This document shows positions 1 through 9,825 of a stretch of DNA of 64,000 bases, piece by piece. The DNA is from Bacteriovoracales bacterium (GTDB lineage Bacteria > Bdellovibrionota > Bacteriovoracia > Bacteriovoracales > Bacteriovoracaceae), in the NCBI GenBank assembly GCA_030149295.1, contig JASBRV010000011.1, positions 78,911 through 142,910 of the forward strand, given 5' to 3'. The notes under the pieces were generated by a model. The model made no database searches, was not told the origin of the DNA, and saw nothing but the letters and a program-made list of their open reading frames with translations. Numbering within the stretch: the first letter of the stretch is position 1; every line of letters begins with the position of its first letter. Made by a program: the position numbers and the translations under genes.

Positions 1-199
1 CCAGATTGACCATGGCTATGGGATTGAATCCTTTTACGCCCACGCGAAAGGTCTGTTCACTAAGAAAGGAAAGGTTGTCCAAAGGGGGGATTTGATTGCC
101 TCCATTGGTAACACTGGTGCCTCCACTGGTCCGCATTTACACTATGAAATTAGAGTTAATGGGACACCCGTTGATCCCCTCTACTTTATATTAGATTAA
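1..199 (+). CDS. M23 family metallopeptidase (LytM domain), 3' end only
   Basis: The window opens inside this gene; only the last 65 codons, read from base 2, are visible. The fragment has the end of a LytM/peptidase M23 domain: a DHGYGIESFYAHA-type strand, an RGDLIASIGNTG turn, and the HLHYE motif whose first and second His are a zinc ligand and catalytic residue in this family. M23 proteins cleave peptidoglycan cross-bridges or, when degenerate, activate amidases (EnvC/NlpD). The other zinc ligands lie upstream of the window, so activity cannot be judged. The stop is 26 bases before secA and secA has its own ribosome site, so the two are probably co-transcribed. Confidence 0.85.
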   Translation, partial: QIDHGYGIESFYAHAKGLFTKKGKVVQRGDLIASIGNTGASTGPHLHYEIRVNGTPVDPLYFILD

Positions 200-225
200 A
201 AGCACTACTGTAGGAGTATGCCAGC

Positions 226-2781
226 ATGAACCCTTTGCGCGCCATCTTTGGCTCGAAGAATGATCGAGACCTCAAAAAAATGAAACCTCTTGTTAAGCAA
301 ATCGGCTCTTATGAAGAGCAGATGAAGAAGCTTAGCGACGAAGAGCTCCAGGCCCAAACACCAAAGTTTAGAAAAATGCTGGCCGAAGGTGCAACCCTCA
401 CAGACATTCTTCCCGAAGCCTTCGCAACAGTGAGAGAAGCCTCTGTTCGCGTCCTCGGAATGCGCCCCTATGACGTTCAGCTCATTGGTGGGATCGCGCT
501 CTTTGAAAGCAAGATTGCCGAGATGAAAACCGGTGAAGGAAAGACCCTAACAGCGGCCCTTCCCATGTATCTTCATGGACTCACTCAAAAAGGGGCTCAC
601 CTTGTAACGGTGAATGATTACCTCGCCAAAAGGGATGCCGAAGAAATGGTAGGTCCTCTTTATAACTGGCTTGGTCTAAGCTGTGGTGTCATCGTTGCTG
701 ATATGGATGATGAAGCCAGAAAAGAGGCCTATCGCTCTGACATCACCTACGGAACTAATAACGAATTTGCCTTTGACTACCTTCGCGACAATATGAAGTT
801 TGATCTTGAGGATTATGTTCAACGGGGCCATAACTTTTGTATTGTTGATGAGGTCGACTCTATTCTTATCGACGAAGCAAGAACTCCCCTTCTTATCTCT
901 GGTCCTAGTGAAGGAAAGACAGATCTCTACTACACGGCCAATGAGATCATTCCTAAACTTACCATTGAAAAAGACTTCACAGTTGATGAAAAATCACGAA
1001 CCTCTACCTTTACTGAAGAAGGGATCATCAAGATTCAAGAACTTCTTAAAGTCGATGACCTCTTTGATCTTCAACATAATGATCTTATTCACCACCTCAA
1101 TCAGGCCCTTAAGGCCCATCACCTCTTTAAAAGAGATATTGATTATGTGGTCAAAGAAAATAAGGTCATCATTGTCGATGAATTCACAGGCCGCCTTAAA
1201 GATGGTTCACGCTGGAGTGATGGTCTTCACCAAGCTGTCGAAGCAAAAGAAAATGTGGAAATTAAGAGTGAAAACCAAACTCTTGCTAGCGTGACCTTTC
1301 AAAACTACTTTCGCCTCTATGACAGCCTCTCTGGGATGACAGGGACAGCCGATACAGAAGCAGAAGAATTTAGAAAGATCTATAGTCTTGATGTTCTTGT
1401 CGTGCCCACCAATCTTCCGATTGCCCGTGTTGATGAGCCAGATGTCATCTATAAATCAAAAGAAGCGAAGACAAAGGCTGTTATTAAGCTCATTAGAGAG
1501 CTCAATGAAAAAGGCCAACCCGTTCTTATTGGAACTAACTCTATCGACAGTTCAGAGCATTTTCACGCTGCCCTCACCAAGGCCGGAATTAAGCACGAAA
1601 TGCTCAATGCTAAGAACCACGAGCGCGAGGCCACTATTATTGCCAATGCTGGGGCCAAAGGAAGCGTCACTATCGCGACCAATATGGCCGGTCGTGGTAC
1701 CGATATTAAAATTAGTGATGAAATCAAGGCCCTGGGTGGTCTCTATATTGTAGGGACTGAGAGAAATGAAGCTCGTCGTATCGACAACCAGCTCCGTGGT
1801 CGTTCGGGTCGTCAAGGTGACCCAGGTCACTCTAAATTCTTTCTCTCTCTTGAAGATGATCTCATGAGAATCTTTGGAAGTGACCGCATTAAGGGTGTGA
1901 TGAACACTCTCGGTATGGAAGAAGATGAGCCCATTGAGCACAAAATGATCTCAAACGCCATTGCTAAGTCTCAAAAGAAAGTCGAGGCCCATAACTTTGA
2001 AATTAGAAAGCATCTCCTTCAATACGACGATGTCATGGGCGAGCAAAGAAGTGTCATCTATCGTCTGCGCCGTGACATACTTGGTGACGTCGGCAACGAG
2101 GAACTTATTCAAAACTTTATCGAAGATGTCTCGGAAGGACTTGCTGAAAGTTACAGACCTGAAAAAAAGGTCCCTATGGAATCCTGGGCCTGGGATGACA
2201 TGAAAACCGGCTTTCAAAACACCTTTCATACTGATATTGAGGTCAGCCCTGAAGGTTGTATAAAAGAAGGCGATGGTGAAGTAGAGACCTACTTCGCTAA
2301 CAAGGCGAAGGAAATCCTGGCCGCTAAACTCAATGAATACGATCCTGAACAGGTCAAACTAGCGATGAGAGAAATTCTTCTCTCTACTTTTGACCAATTT
2401 TGGAAGGACCACCTCCAAAGCATGGATCACATTAAAGAAGGCATTAACCTGCGTGCTTATGCTCAAAAAGATCCTCTTACTGAATACAAAAGAGAGGCCT
2501 TTAATCTTTTTGAAAATATGCGAGTGGAAGTCAAAAAGGCCGTGGTCAACAACATCTTTAGTGTCAAACTTTACACTCAAGAAGAAATCGAAGAGTTGCA
2601 AAGACGCCACCAAGAAGAGCTTGAAAGGCAACTTGAGGCCCATAAGCGCGCCCAAGAAATGGCAGAACAGGCTAAGGCCGCTCAAAATCAACCTATCCAA
2701 AGGTCGACTAATAAAGTCGGAAGAAATGATCCTTGTCCCTGTGGCTCAGGTAAGAAGTTTAAACACTGTCACGGTGCCTAA
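226..2781 (+). CDS. secA: Preprotein translocase ATPase SecA
   Basis: SecA drives unfolded preproteins through the SecYEG channel at the inner membrane using ATP. The 851-residue length is normal. Visible landmarks are the Walker A motif MKTGEGKT (about residues 100-107), the DEVD Walker B box (about 208-211), the second helicase half with [11 protein letters not shown] and [11 protein letters not shown], and a C-terminal zinc motif [13 protein letters not shown] with Cys837, Cys839, Cys848 and His849. That zinc tail binds SecB and lipids in the proteobacterial form. A charged Glu/Gln/Lys-rich linker precedes it. ATG at 226 follows a TAGGAG site. In this window SecA serves an unusually large number of signal-peptide proteins. 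Confidence 0.98.
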   Translation: MNPLRAIFGSKNDRDLKKMKPLVKQIGSYEEQMKKLSDEELQAQTPKFRKMLAEGATLTDILPEAFATVREASVRVLGMRPYDVQLIGGIALFESKIAEMKTGEGKTLTAALPMYLHGLTQKGAHLVTVNDYLAKRDAEEMVGPLYNWLGLSCGVIVADMDDEARKEAYRSDITYGTNNEFAFDYLRDNMKFDLEDYVQRGHNFCIVDEVDSILIDEARTPLLISGPSEGKTDLYYTANEIIPKLTIEKDFTVDEKSRTSTFTEEGIIKIQELLKVDDLFDLQHNDLIHHLNQALKAHHLFKRDIDYVVKENKVIIVDEFTGRLKDGSRWSDGLHQAVEAKENVEIKSENQTLASVTFQNYFRLYDSLSGMTGTADTEAEEFRKIYSLDVLVVPTNLPIARVDEPDVIYKSKEAKTKAVIKLIRELNEKGQPVLIGTNSIDSSEHFHAALTKAGIKHEMLNAKNHEREATIIANAGAKGSVTIATNMAGRGTDIKISDEIKALGGLYIVGTERNEARRIDNQLRGRSGRQGDPGHSKFFLSLEDDLMRIFGSDRIKGVMNTLGMEEDEPIEHKMISNAIAKSQKKVEAHNFEIRKHLLQYDDVMGEQRSVIYRLRRDILGDVGNEELIQNFIEDVSEGLAESYRPEKKVPMESWAWDDMKTGFQNTFHTDIEVSPEGCIKEGDGEVETYFANKAKEILAAKLNEYDPEQVKLAMREILLSTFDQFWKDHLQSMDHIKEGINLRAYAQKDPLTEYKREAFNLFENMRVEVKKAVVNNIFSVKLYTQEEIEELQRRHQEELERQLEAHKRAQEMAEQAKAAQNQPIQRSTNKVGRNDPCPCGSGKKFKHCHGA

Positions 2782-2795
2782 GTTTTCGCTATAAT
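2766..2795 (+). promoter_or_regulatory. Possible sigma70 promoter for the acidic YbjQ-like gene
   Basis: A perfect TATAAT lies at 2790-2795 in the short gap after secA, with CTGTCA at 2766-2771 (four of six -35 bases, spacing 18). It would start transcription near 2803, just ahead of the AGGAGG ribosome site. It overlaps the end of secA. Inferred from consensus only. Confidence 0.35.
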
Positions 2796-2818
2796 AGAAC
2801 TACTATCAGGAGGATAGA

Positions 2819-4378
2819 GTGAGCGGAGATGGAGAATGGGACGAGAAGTCCGATCTTACCAGAATTGAGGATCTTTCAGAGTTTCTTCACGAAGAAGATC
2901 CTGAAGTCGACGCCCAGCTTTCAAGTAGTGAAAGTGATTCAGAAGAGTCGCAATTCGCGGCCGAAGACACCCTCCCTGACCTCCCTATTCCAGAAGAGAT
3001 CAGTAACCTCGATGACCTCCCTGATGATGCCCCAGTAGAACTACAAGAGGAGCCTTTCGAAAATGAAGAGGCCCAGGAAACGACGGCCTATGATGGCGAC
3101 TTTTCTAGTGATTCCTCCGAATTTGCTGAAGAAAGTAGCGACTTTAACAATGACTTTTCAAGCGAAGTAAATGACTTTGGTGAAGAAGACAATGACTTCT
3201 CAAGTGACGCTTCTGAATTTGGCGAAGAAGCCAATGACTTTTCAGGTGATACATCTAACTTCGGTGAAGACGATCAATCTTTTGAAAGTGAAGACTTCAA
3301 TGACCAAAACTCAGATGACCAAGAAAATATCGATATCCAAGAAACGATTGATGAATATGAGGCCAACAGTGATGAAGACGAAGCAACCTTTGGAGACAAT
3401 CAAGAAGAAAATGAAGTAACATTTGATGATAATCAAGAGGAAACCAATACTGACAACGACCAAGAGTTGGAAGAAGTGCCCGACTTTGAAGAAGAAGCAC
3501 CTAGCCCTCCCAGGCCAGTAGAGACCTATCAAGAAGAGCAAAAAGTCGCTGTCACAACCACCAGAGAAAACTTTCAAGATCTCAGGGACTTTGGTAATGC
3601 TATCACCTATGGAATTGTCACAACAGGTGGTCAGCCACCCTATAGCCTTATTTTAAGAGGGGTAAAATACAAAGAGGACGCTGACGACATAAAAATTCTT
3701 TTAAGAGAGCACGGTCTTCTCACAGATGAGAATGAATCGACCATTGATCAAGGCTTAGACCAGGGCTCACTGCTTATTTCCCAGATTAGCGAATATTCGG
3801 CAGTTTATCTTGCTCACAAAATGAGGCGATTCGACCTAGAGTTACGTATCGGCCTTAGTGACCAACTCCACCCTAGTAAGTCTTATGAGCGTGAAGGCAG
3901 AGGACTCGTTACTAAGGATAATCTCAAACAAAACAAAGAAGAGTACATGGAAATCGAGTCCTATGGGCTTGAGATAGAGGATATTAAAATTGTTACCTCT
4001 TCTCAGATTGAAGGCTATAGCGTACACCGCTACCTCGATGTCATTTCTTCTCACAGCATAGTTTCTGAGTCAGACCTTTATCGTCACACTTATCAAGAAA
4101 AACAAGAGGGAGAAGATGATGTCCTCTTAAGAAACTTACTTGAACAATTTCCTGACTATGACGAGGACTCACCAGTAAAAGACCTTGGTCTTAACGATGT
4201 CTATCAAAATCTTATTGATGAGCTTAGAAACCTCGCTTACAAGAAAGAAGCGAATGCTGTTCTAGGAATAAACTTTAATATAACTCCCATTCCTAGTCCT
4301 ATCGATTCGCCACAAATGCCAAGATATAAAATTACCTGCACAGGAAATGCCGTTTGGATCATCGATCAACCTTATTAA
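2819..4378 (+). CDS. Acidic repeat protein with C-terminal YbjQ-like domain
   Basis: 519 residues in two parts. Residues 1-240 are extremely acidic and low in complexity, with imperfect repeats of the type FSSDxSEFGEExND (about 94-151) and a shorter pair built on TFxDNQEE (about 189-208). Residues 270-519 are folded in composition. The last 130 residues resemble the YbjQ/UPF0145 pattern: a YLDVISSHSIV strand, then ANAVLGINFNI and a final strand TCTGNAVWI. YbjQ proteins are small oligomeric domains of unclear function once called heavy-metal-binding. No signal peptide or membrane segment is seen, so it is probably cytoplasmic. The start is GTG at 2819 behind a CAGGAGGA site. Its 3' end overlaps the next gene by 25 bases. 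Confidence 0.75.
   Translation: MSGDGEWDEKSDLTRIEDLSEFLHEEDPEVDAQLSSSESDSEESQFAAEDTLPDLPIPEEISNLDDLPDDAPVELQEEPFENEEAQETTAYDGDFSSDSSEFAEESSDFNNDFSSEVNDFGEEDNDFSSDASEFGEEANDFSGDTSNFGEDDQSFESEDFNDQNSDDQENIDIQETIDEYEANSDEDEATFGDNQEENEVTFDDNQEETNTDNDQELEEVPDFEEEAPSPPRPVETYQEEQKVAVTTTRENFQDLRDFGNAITYGIVTTGGQPPYSLILRGVKYKEDADDIKILLREHGLLTDENESTIDQGLDQGSLLISQISEYSAVYLAHKMRRFDLELRIGLSDQLHPSKSYEREGRGLVTKDNLKQNKEEYMEIESYGLEIEDIKIVTSSQIEGYSVHRYLDVISSHSIVSESDLYRHTYQEKQEGEDDVLLRNLLEQFPDYDEDSPVKDLGLNDVYQNLIDELRNLAYKKEANAVLGINFNITPIPSPIDSPQMPRYKITCTGNAVWIIDQPY
3098..3271 (+). repeat. Imperfect coding repeat for acidic Phe-Ser-Asp-Glu units
   Basis: Within the preceding gene, units encoding F-S-S-D-x-S-E-F-G-E-E-x-N-D recur at least three times with drift, giving tracts of GATGAAGAA-like codons. 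It looks like expansion and decay of a coding repeat rather than a mobile repeat. Confidence 0.6.
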
Positions 4379-5766
4379 AATCTTATCTTAAAAATATCCC
4401 CTCTCACCACGATGTGATTGTTGTTGGTGGTGGTATTGCTGGTGCGGGTGTCTTTAGAGACTTATCTCTGCATGGCCTAGGTACTCTCTTAATTGATAAA
4501 AAAGACTTCACTAGCCAAACAAGCCAATCAAGTTCGAAAATGCTTCATGGGGGCATCCGCTATCTTGAGAATCTTGATTTCGCACTTGTGTGGGAAGCCC
4601 TTCATGAAAAAAATCTTTGGCTTAAAATTGCTCCCCACCTTAGCTATCCAGAGAAATTTTATTTGCCAGTTTACAAAGACGGTCTTAGACCCCTTTGGAT
4701 GGTGAGATTAGGCCTCTTTCTCTATGATGCTCTCTCAAGTTTTCAAAATCTCCCCTCTGGACAAGCCAGTCCAAAAGAAACTCTTAAAGTTATTCCTTAT
4801 TTGAAAGAAAAGGGCCTTACTGGCTCAGGCATCTATTCTGATGCCGTTATGGATGATGCCAAGATCACTTTAGAGTGCATATATGACGCCCTTTTAGAAA
4901 AAAAATCTTATGCTTGCAATTATACTGCACTTATTAAAGCTACTAGAAAAGCTCATGGCTACACGCTCACTCTCCAAGATGAAATGAGTGGGCTAACAAG
5001 GGAGATCACTTGTGATCAACTCGTCTTTGCCACAGGGCCTTTCACTGACAAACTTCTTAAAGAAATTAATCTTTTCCCATGGAAACCAAAACTCAAATTA
5101 AGTCGTGGTTCTCACCTGTGGTTTTCTAATGACATGCTGAAAGTTAAAAACCCTATGGTCTTAACTCCCAAAGATGGCAGAGTCATTTTTGTCATTCCCC
5201 AAAAAGATAAAACCCTAGTAGGAACAACAGAAGTGAAAGGAGAGGCTGAGTTTGACCAAGTGCCAGATCAAGAAGAGATTGAATACCTTTATAAAAACCT
5301 AAAGGACTTTTTTCCTAAAGCAGATATTGACCCTCGTCACCTACTAGGAAAGTTTGCTGGAGTTCGTCCCTTAGTCATGGAAGAAGGTGCTGAGAGCCTC
5401 GGAAAAGTAGCGAGAAACCACAAAGTCTACCAGCCTCAAGAGAATGCCTACGTGCTTTTAGGTGGCAAGTACACCACCTTTAGAGTGATGGCCCAAGATG
5501 TTGTCAAACCCCTTATGAATAAGAGAGGCCTTCCTTACTTAGGACATTTAAGCACTCAGGCCTTAAGGTCCCCTTCTATTATTAAGCCTTGGCATAAGCC
5601 CATTATTGATAAAGAGACCCTCATCCAAATTATACAAAGGGAAATTCCCAAGACGGAAGAAGACCTCATTCAAAGAAGACTCGGAATTCTCAAAGATGTT
5701 CTAGAGGGAGAAGAGCTTCAGCTGATCAAAGAGACTCTGCAACAAACTCTTCTTGAAGCTCCTTGA
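4354..5766 (+). CDS. FAD-dependent glycerol-3-phosphate dehydrogenase (GlpD/GlpA family)
   Basis: Oxidises sn-glycerol 3-phosphate to dihydroxyacetone phosphate at the inner membrane and passes electrons to quinone. Evidence: the N-terminal FAD-binding fold VIVVGGGIAGAG (about residues 21-32), the family motif SSSKMLHGGIRYLE (about 59-72), a central SRGSHLWF strand, KDGRVIFVIP, GTTEVKGEAEFD, and GGKYTTFRVMAQ in the C-terminal cap. At 470 residues it is somewhat shorter than E. coli GlpD (about 500), with a reduced C-terminal cap. The start is TTG at 4354, inside the previous gene; an AGGA eight bases upstream supports it and no ATG lies ahead of the FAD fold. It ends 11 bases from a convergent gene. 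The glycerophosphodiesterase at 25175 could supply its substrate. Confidence 0.88.
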   Translation: MDHRSTLLKSYLKNIPSHHDVIVVGGGIAGAGVFRDLSLHGLGTLLIDKKDFTSQTSQSSSKMLHGGIRYLENLDFALVWEALHEKNLWLKIAPHLSYPEKFYLPVYKDGLRPLWMVRLGLFLYDALSSFQNLPSGQASPKETLKVIPYLKEKGLTGSGIYSDAVMDDAKITLECIYDALLEKKSYACNYTALIKATRKAHGYTLTLQDEMSGLTREITCDQLVFATGPFTDKLLKEINLFPWKPKLKLSRGSHLWFSNDMLKVKNPMVLTPKDGRVIFVIPQKDKTLVGTTEVKGEAEFDQVPDQEEIEYLYKNLKDFFPKADIDPRHLLGKFAGVRPLVMEEGAESLGKVARNHKVYQPQENAYVLLGGKYTTFRVMAQDVVKPLMNKRGLPYLGHLSTQALRSPSIIKPWHKPIIDKETLIQIIQREIPKTEEDLIQRRLGILKDVLEGEELQLIKETLQQTLLEAP

Positions 5767-5777
5767 ATGAGAAATAT

Positions 5778-6884
5778 TTAGAATCGGTAGCTCAGGCCAA
5801 GCATAAGACGCGGCCCTGTGACACTTTTGGTGAAATTATCTCCATTTTCAAACTCATAACTCTCACTTCTTTGATAATAATCAAGAATTGCACGGGCACC
5901 AAAGCCACCTCGAGTAAAGTACTTAATTCCAGTCGCGACACTGAAAAAACTAGATGAGCCGGGTACAGTTTGACTCGTTTGTGTGCTCGTTACACTCAAA
6001 AGATCAAAGGTGTCACTCACGCTTCCTACCCCAAGCGAAAGGCCACTAAAGCCTATAATACGCCCGTAACTAAGCGGTGGGGCAATATAGTGATAAAAAG
6101 CACCTACACCAAACTCAGTCACCTCATTATTAATTTGACTACCTTGAACTGATGTCACAGATTTAGTCGCATGATGGATGAGAGCACTAAAACTCATCCG
6201 CTCCAAAAAGCTCCCCGGCATATTAAAATACTTTTCTATCCCTAGACTGAAGTCAATGGTTGAATTGTTGCCAGTAAAAATGTCTCCCTCGCCTTCATCG
6301 ACTTCACTTGTGAGAGAGTTGAGATGAAGTAGTCCATAGACTTCTATCGTTTTGTTCTCGTTAATCCCCGTCCCTATCATGCTCATAGAATTATCACCAT
6401 CAACCATTGTGGCCAATTCATCTCGATCTTCTCTAGAAAGGCGATTGCGCTCACTTTCCATGGTTCTTACCCTCGGAGGACTATCACCCCTAATTGTCAT
6501 AACCTCAGTACCCGCTGTCATTGTAGAATTTGAGTTGTCATAAAGACTTTTTGAAGGGTCTTGGGTAGTATCAATAGGTTTGGTAATTTTGATATTTACA
6601 ACTTTATCAGGAAAGACAGCATTGTCATTGACGATTCTGTAAATACTCCAGATGGTTCTTGTTGGTGAAGCCTTGACAACGACACCTCTGGCAATAACTC
6701 CTGTGGTGAGAAAAAATTTGGCGTGATCACCAACAACAAGTCCATCTTCTAGGCCCCGATTCAAAAGAACAGTCTTCTTTGTAGAGGAAACTTTTAAAAA
6801 ACGAGTAGTAAGCTTCTCATCAATTTCCAATGCAAATATTTGGCCGACAAAGACTATGGATATTAATAAAAAAATCTTTTTCAT
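5778..6884 (-). CDS. Outer-membrane beta-barrel-like protein, paralogue of the next gene
   Basis: 368 residues with a signal peptide (MKKIFLLISIVFVGQIFA). After it comes a small domain with KKTVLLNRGLEDGLVVGD, which matches in pattern the KKSILINRGYAENLRNGD of the upstream gene; it reads like an SH3-type beta fold. A charged linker follows, and the C-terminal half alternates like an outer-membrane barrel and ends in SYRF, with the terminal Phe used for BAM recognition. No family name is certain. ATG at 6884 is chosen over ATG at 6890 because AAGAG is six bases from the former and abuts the latter. The gene starts 9 bases after the upstream paralogue stops, so the two form an operon. It is convergent with the GlpD-like gene and no terminator lies between. 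Confidence 0.75.
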   Translation of the reverse strand: MKKIFLLISIVFVGQIFALEIDEKLTTRFLKVSSTKKTVLLNRGLEDGLVVGDHAKFFLTTGVIARGVVVKASPTRTIWSIYRIVNDNAVFPDKVVNIKITKPIDTTQDPSKSLYDNSNSTMTAGTEVMTIRGDSPPRVRTMESERNRLSREDRDELATMVDGDNSMSMIGTGINENKTIEVYGLLHLNSLTSEVDEGEGDIFTGNNSTIDFSLGIEKYFNMPGSFLERMSFSALIHHATKSVTSVQGSQINNEVTEFGVGAFYHYIAPPLSYGRIIGFSGLSLGVGSVSDTFDLLSVTSTQTSQTVPGSSSFFSVATGIKYFTRGGFGARAILDYYQRSESYEFENGDNFTKSVTGPRLMLGLSYRF

Positions 6885-6893
6885 AAGCATCTC

Positions 6894-8456
6894 TTAAAAA
6901 TAAACATTAAAACCAATCGAAAGTCTTAATTGATTTACGCTAAAAACTGAGTTGATATCATCTTCTAGAAATTCGCTAATATTATACCGAGAGTTTTCAT
7001 ACTTAAGCTGAACATTGGCACCGTAGCCAATGTCATAGGCCGCCACTTGAGACTCATCTCCACTGCTCCAGCGATACTTCAATCCAAAATGAGCAGAAGG
7101 TAGGGAGAAAACTTGAGTACTGTAATCTTGGGAAAGATCCCCTCCTTGAATCGTGCCATTACCGCGTTTAAAGCCTCCGCCAATATAAGGCATATATTTA
7201 TAGAGAGAGGAGGGAGGATGAAGAAAGTACCAATTAACATAGCCCTGAAGACTTCCTTCCGTAATACGAACATTGAGTCCACCAGCATCGACAAAGGAAA
7301 TTGCGCGTTCTAAACCGACCTCAAGAGTAAAATCTTTTAAGGATTTTAGAGTATTTCCCAAATGCCATTCATAAGAAGCACCAAGGGCGTAATCAACACC
7401 ATTAAATGAGCCCCCTTCATCAGAAGCATTAGATTGAAGATTTGTAATATAACGAAGAGTAAATTCTTGACCCATTTTTTCTTCCAAGGCCCTTTTTTGT
7501 CTTCGTATTTCTTCGGCAATTCCCGTCTGTACCAAGTAGCGACGTAACTGTTCATCAGTCATATCACGAGAAAAGCGAGGACCCTCTTTTCTTATTCTGG
7601 CAATGGCCCCAGGAGAAAGATTTTTTCTCTCTTCATTGGCCTCAATTTGTTTTGCACGCATATCTTTTATTGAATCTTTAACAGCAATATTCAGGCCAGG
7701 CTCCCTAACATTTCCTTTATAAAGTGACTTCAATCCATATTTTAAGTTATTGTACTTAGGTACAGATGTGGTCGTCGTAGAATCAAAAGCACGATCTTCG
7801 GCCATTTTTTCAATGGCTTCAATAAGACGGTCATCGTCTTCACTGGCGGGAACCAACATATTCTTAGCAAGTTGCTCAAATTCCTCATCGTACTCTTCAC
7901 CAGTTTCTATATATTTAGTTTTTTTCGATAGCTCTATATCCTGGCGCTTAAGAGTTTTCGTATCCTTCATTTTTCGACCATCAAGAAAATCTTGTTCTTC
8001 AAAGATAAGATCTTCAGGTACGCCTTTGTCCTCCGTCACTTCGTAGTAATCTTGGTCTTGCCCTCGTCCTTGAATCTTTAAAGATCTGCGGGTCACGAAA
8101 GGCCTTCTGGGATCCTTTGCTTGTCTAACAATAACCAAGTCTTGATTCTTATTTAAATAACGAAAACTTTTGATCTTTCTTAGATACCAATAACTGACAT
8201 TATTTTTGACCTTGATAACCTCACCTTCACCTACGTAAATGAATCGTGGTTTTTGAAAACCCTGGCTAAGGTCTTTCACATAAATTTTTGAGCGATCACC
8301 ATTTCTTAGATTTTCCGCATATCCTCTATTAATTAAAATGGATTTTTTAGAAGAACTCACCTCTAAGACTTTTACCCCTTCCATGGACTGGGCCCAACAA
8401 AAGGCATTGGCAAAAAGACACGCAGCAAAAAGCAACTTTTTCCCTAAGTCTCCCAC
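6894..8456 (-). CDS. Outer-membrane beta-barrel-like protein with charged middle region
   Basis: 520 residues. A signal peptide (LLFAACLFANAFCWAQ) is followed by an SH3-like domain with KKSILINRGYAENLRNGD that is shared with the downstream paralogue. A long hydrophilic region (about residues 110-320) rich in Glu, Lys and Arg follows. The C-terminal 190 residues have alternating aromatic strands and end in FNVYF, as in outer-membrane barrels. The start is GTG at 8456 with GGAGG six bases upstream. The function is unknown; the shared N-terminal domain, tandem order and similar barrel suggest duplication and paired work at the cell surface. The 173-base gap upstream separates it from the divergent trxB cluster and must hold both promoters. 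Confidence 0.75.
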   Translation of the reverse strand: MGDLGKKLLFAACLFANAFCWAQSMEGVKVLEVSSSKKSILINRGYAENLRNGDRSKIYVKDLSQGFQKPRFIYVGEGEVIKVKNNVSYWYLRKIKSFRYLNKNQDLVIVRQAKDPRRPFVTRRSLKIQGRGQDQDYYEVTEDKGVPEDLIFEEQDFLDGRKMKDTKTLKRQDIELSKKTKYIETGEEYDEEFEQLAKNMLVPASEDDDRLIEAIEKMAEDRAFDSTTTTSVPKYNNLKYGLKSLYKGNVREPGLNIAVKDSIKDMRAKQIEANEERKNLSPGAIARIRKEGPRFSRDMTDEQLRRYLVQTGIAEEIRRQKRALEEKMGQEFTLRYITNLQSNASDEGGSFNGVDYALGASYEWHLGNTLKSLKDFTLEVGLERAISFVDAGGLNVRITEGSLQGYVNWYFLHPPSSLYKYMPYIGGGFKRGNGTIQGGDLSQDYSTQVFSLPSAHFGLKYRWSSGDESQVAAYDIGYGANVQLKYENSRYNISEFLEDDINSVFSVNQLRLSIGFNVYF

Positions 8457-8629
8457 CTCTTCCCTCCCTGGATAGTGGCGTTTATTCAGATAGTTATAAA
8501 CTTAAACGAGTACTCTTATAGTCTATCATAACTCCCCTTTTGCGCACATCTTAGGCCCAGTGGGCAAAAGTTGAAATAATGCATTTTCTCGCCTATAACT
8601 ATCGGAAATCATTTTCATAAGAGGACAGC

Positions 8630-8821
8630 GTGGCGAGAAAAAAGAAGATCCAAATACACCGTTATAAATGCACCATTACAGATGAGGAATTTAAGACAAC
8701 AAAGAAAGTCGATAATCCCGATGAACTTATTTCGGTAGCCGCTTACTATGAGCTCAACCCCGACAAGGACGATCGTCCTGAACACATAAAAAAAGAATTA
8801 GGAATTTCAAGCGACTCATAA
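8630..8821 (+). CDS. Small hypothetical protein ahead of trxB
   Basis: 63 residues, very basic at the N terminus (ARKKKIQIHRYK) and acidic after it; one Cys, no signal peptide, no membrane segment. The composition and the TITDEEFKTTKK strand suggest a compact cytoplasmic domain, but I do not recognise a family. The start is GTG at 8630 with AAGAGGA upstream. It lies 22 bases before trxB on the same strand, so it probably shares the transcript. Confidence 0.65.
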   Translation: MARKKKIQIHRYKCTITDEEFKTTKKVDNPDELISVAAYYELNPDKDDRPEHIKKELGISSDS

Positions 8822-8843
8822 TCGCCGACAGGAATAATCAAAT

Positions 8844-9779
8844 ATGGAAAAAAGAAAAGTCATCATTGTTGGTTCAGGCCCAGCTGGATACACGGCTGCC
8901 CTTTACTCAAGCCGCGCCAATTTAAATCCTCTTGTTATCGAAGGTCATGAACCAGGCGGTCAGCTGACAACCACGACCGACGTGGAAAACTTCCCCGGCT
9001 TCCCAGAAGGGATCATGGGACCAGAACTTATGGCCAATATGAAAAAACAGGCTGCCCGCTTTGGTACAGAATATCTGCAAACCCATGTCTCAAAAGTTGA
9101 TCTTTCCAAACGCCCGTTTAAAGTCATTTGCGAAAACGGATCCGAGTTTACTGCTGAAACTTTAATTCTCTCTACAGGAGCATCGGCTAAATACCTTGGG
9201 CTTCCCAATGAAATGGAACTGATCGGTAAAGGCGTTAGTGCTTGTGCCACCTGTGATGGATTTTTCTTTCGCGACAAAGTCGTTCATGTCGTCGGTGGTG
9301 GTGATACTGCTATGGAGGAAGCCCTCTTTCTCACAAAATTTGCTTCACAAGTTTATGTCATCCACAGACGTGACAGCCTAAGAGCTTCAATGCCTATGCA
9401 AGAAAGGGCCATGGCCAATGAAAAGATCGAATTTGTCTGGAACACTGAAGTAGAGGAAATCCTTTTTGATGATACTGGTGTGACGGGTATCAAAGTAAAG
9501 AATAACCAAACAGGTGAGTCCTCAGAAAGAAAGACGGATGGTTTCTTCCTAGGAATTGGCCACACCCCCAATACCGCCTTTCTCGAAGGACAGATAAAGA
9601 CTGACGAATCTGGTTACATAATACCTGCCAATCCTCCCCACCCCGATACCAATGTTGAAGGTGTCTTCGCCTGTGGTGATGTTCAAGATCACTACTACCG
9701 CCAGGCCATAAGTGCTGCCGGCTCAGGTTGTATGGCGGCTATCAGGGCAGAGCGCTTCTTAGAAGAGAATCCTCTCTAA
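8844..9779 (+). CDS. trxB: Thioredoxin reductase
   Basis: Flavoprotein that reduces thioredoxin with NADPH in the cytoplasm. 311 residues, normal length. The FAD-binding GSGPAGYTAA is at residues 10-19, the redox-active pair CATCDG has Cys134 and Cys137, the NADPH-binding GGGDTAMEEA is at 151-160, and the C-terminal FACGDVQD FAD motif is present. ATG at 8844 has ACAGGA upstream. It follows the 63-residue gene closely and is followed by a 46-base gap with its own promoter-like element. Confidence 0.97.
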   Translation: MEKRKVIIVGSGPAGYTAALYSSRANLNPLVIEGHEPGGQLTTTTDVENFPGFPEGIMGPELMANMKKQAARFGTEYLQTHVSKVDLSKRPFKVICENGSEFTAETLILSTGASAKYLGLPNEMELIGKGVSACATCDGFFFRDKVVHVVGGGDTAMEEALFLTKFASQVYVIHRRDSLRASMPMQERAMANEKIEFVWNTEVEEILFDDTGVTGIKVKNNQTGESSERKTDGFFLGIGHTPNTAFLEGQIKTDESGYIIPANPPHPDTNVEGVFACGDVQDHYYRQAISAAGSGCMAAIRAERFLEENPL

Positions 9780-9800
9780 CTGTTTTTTAAAACCTTGTGT

Positions 9801-9825
9801 CCCGTCGGTGCTATAATCGACGGGT
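9801..9825 (+). promoter_or_regulatory. Extended -10 promoter inside a 7-bp inverted repeat; possibly leaderless start
   Basis: CCCGTCG (9801-9807) and CGACGGG (9818-9824) form a perfect 7-bp inverted repeat. Its loop contains TGC-TATAAT (extended -10, 9809-9817). Transcription from this -10 would begin at about 9824-9826, on the ATG at 9826, and no Shine-Dalgarno sequence precedes that ATG. Inferred from consensus. Confidence 0.4.

Noticed and set aside
5763..6543. Several plus-strand frames across the 5778-6884 gene
   Set aside because: They are complements of a minus-strand gene with a signal peptide and a regular barrel pattern; none has a ribosome site or recognisable motif.
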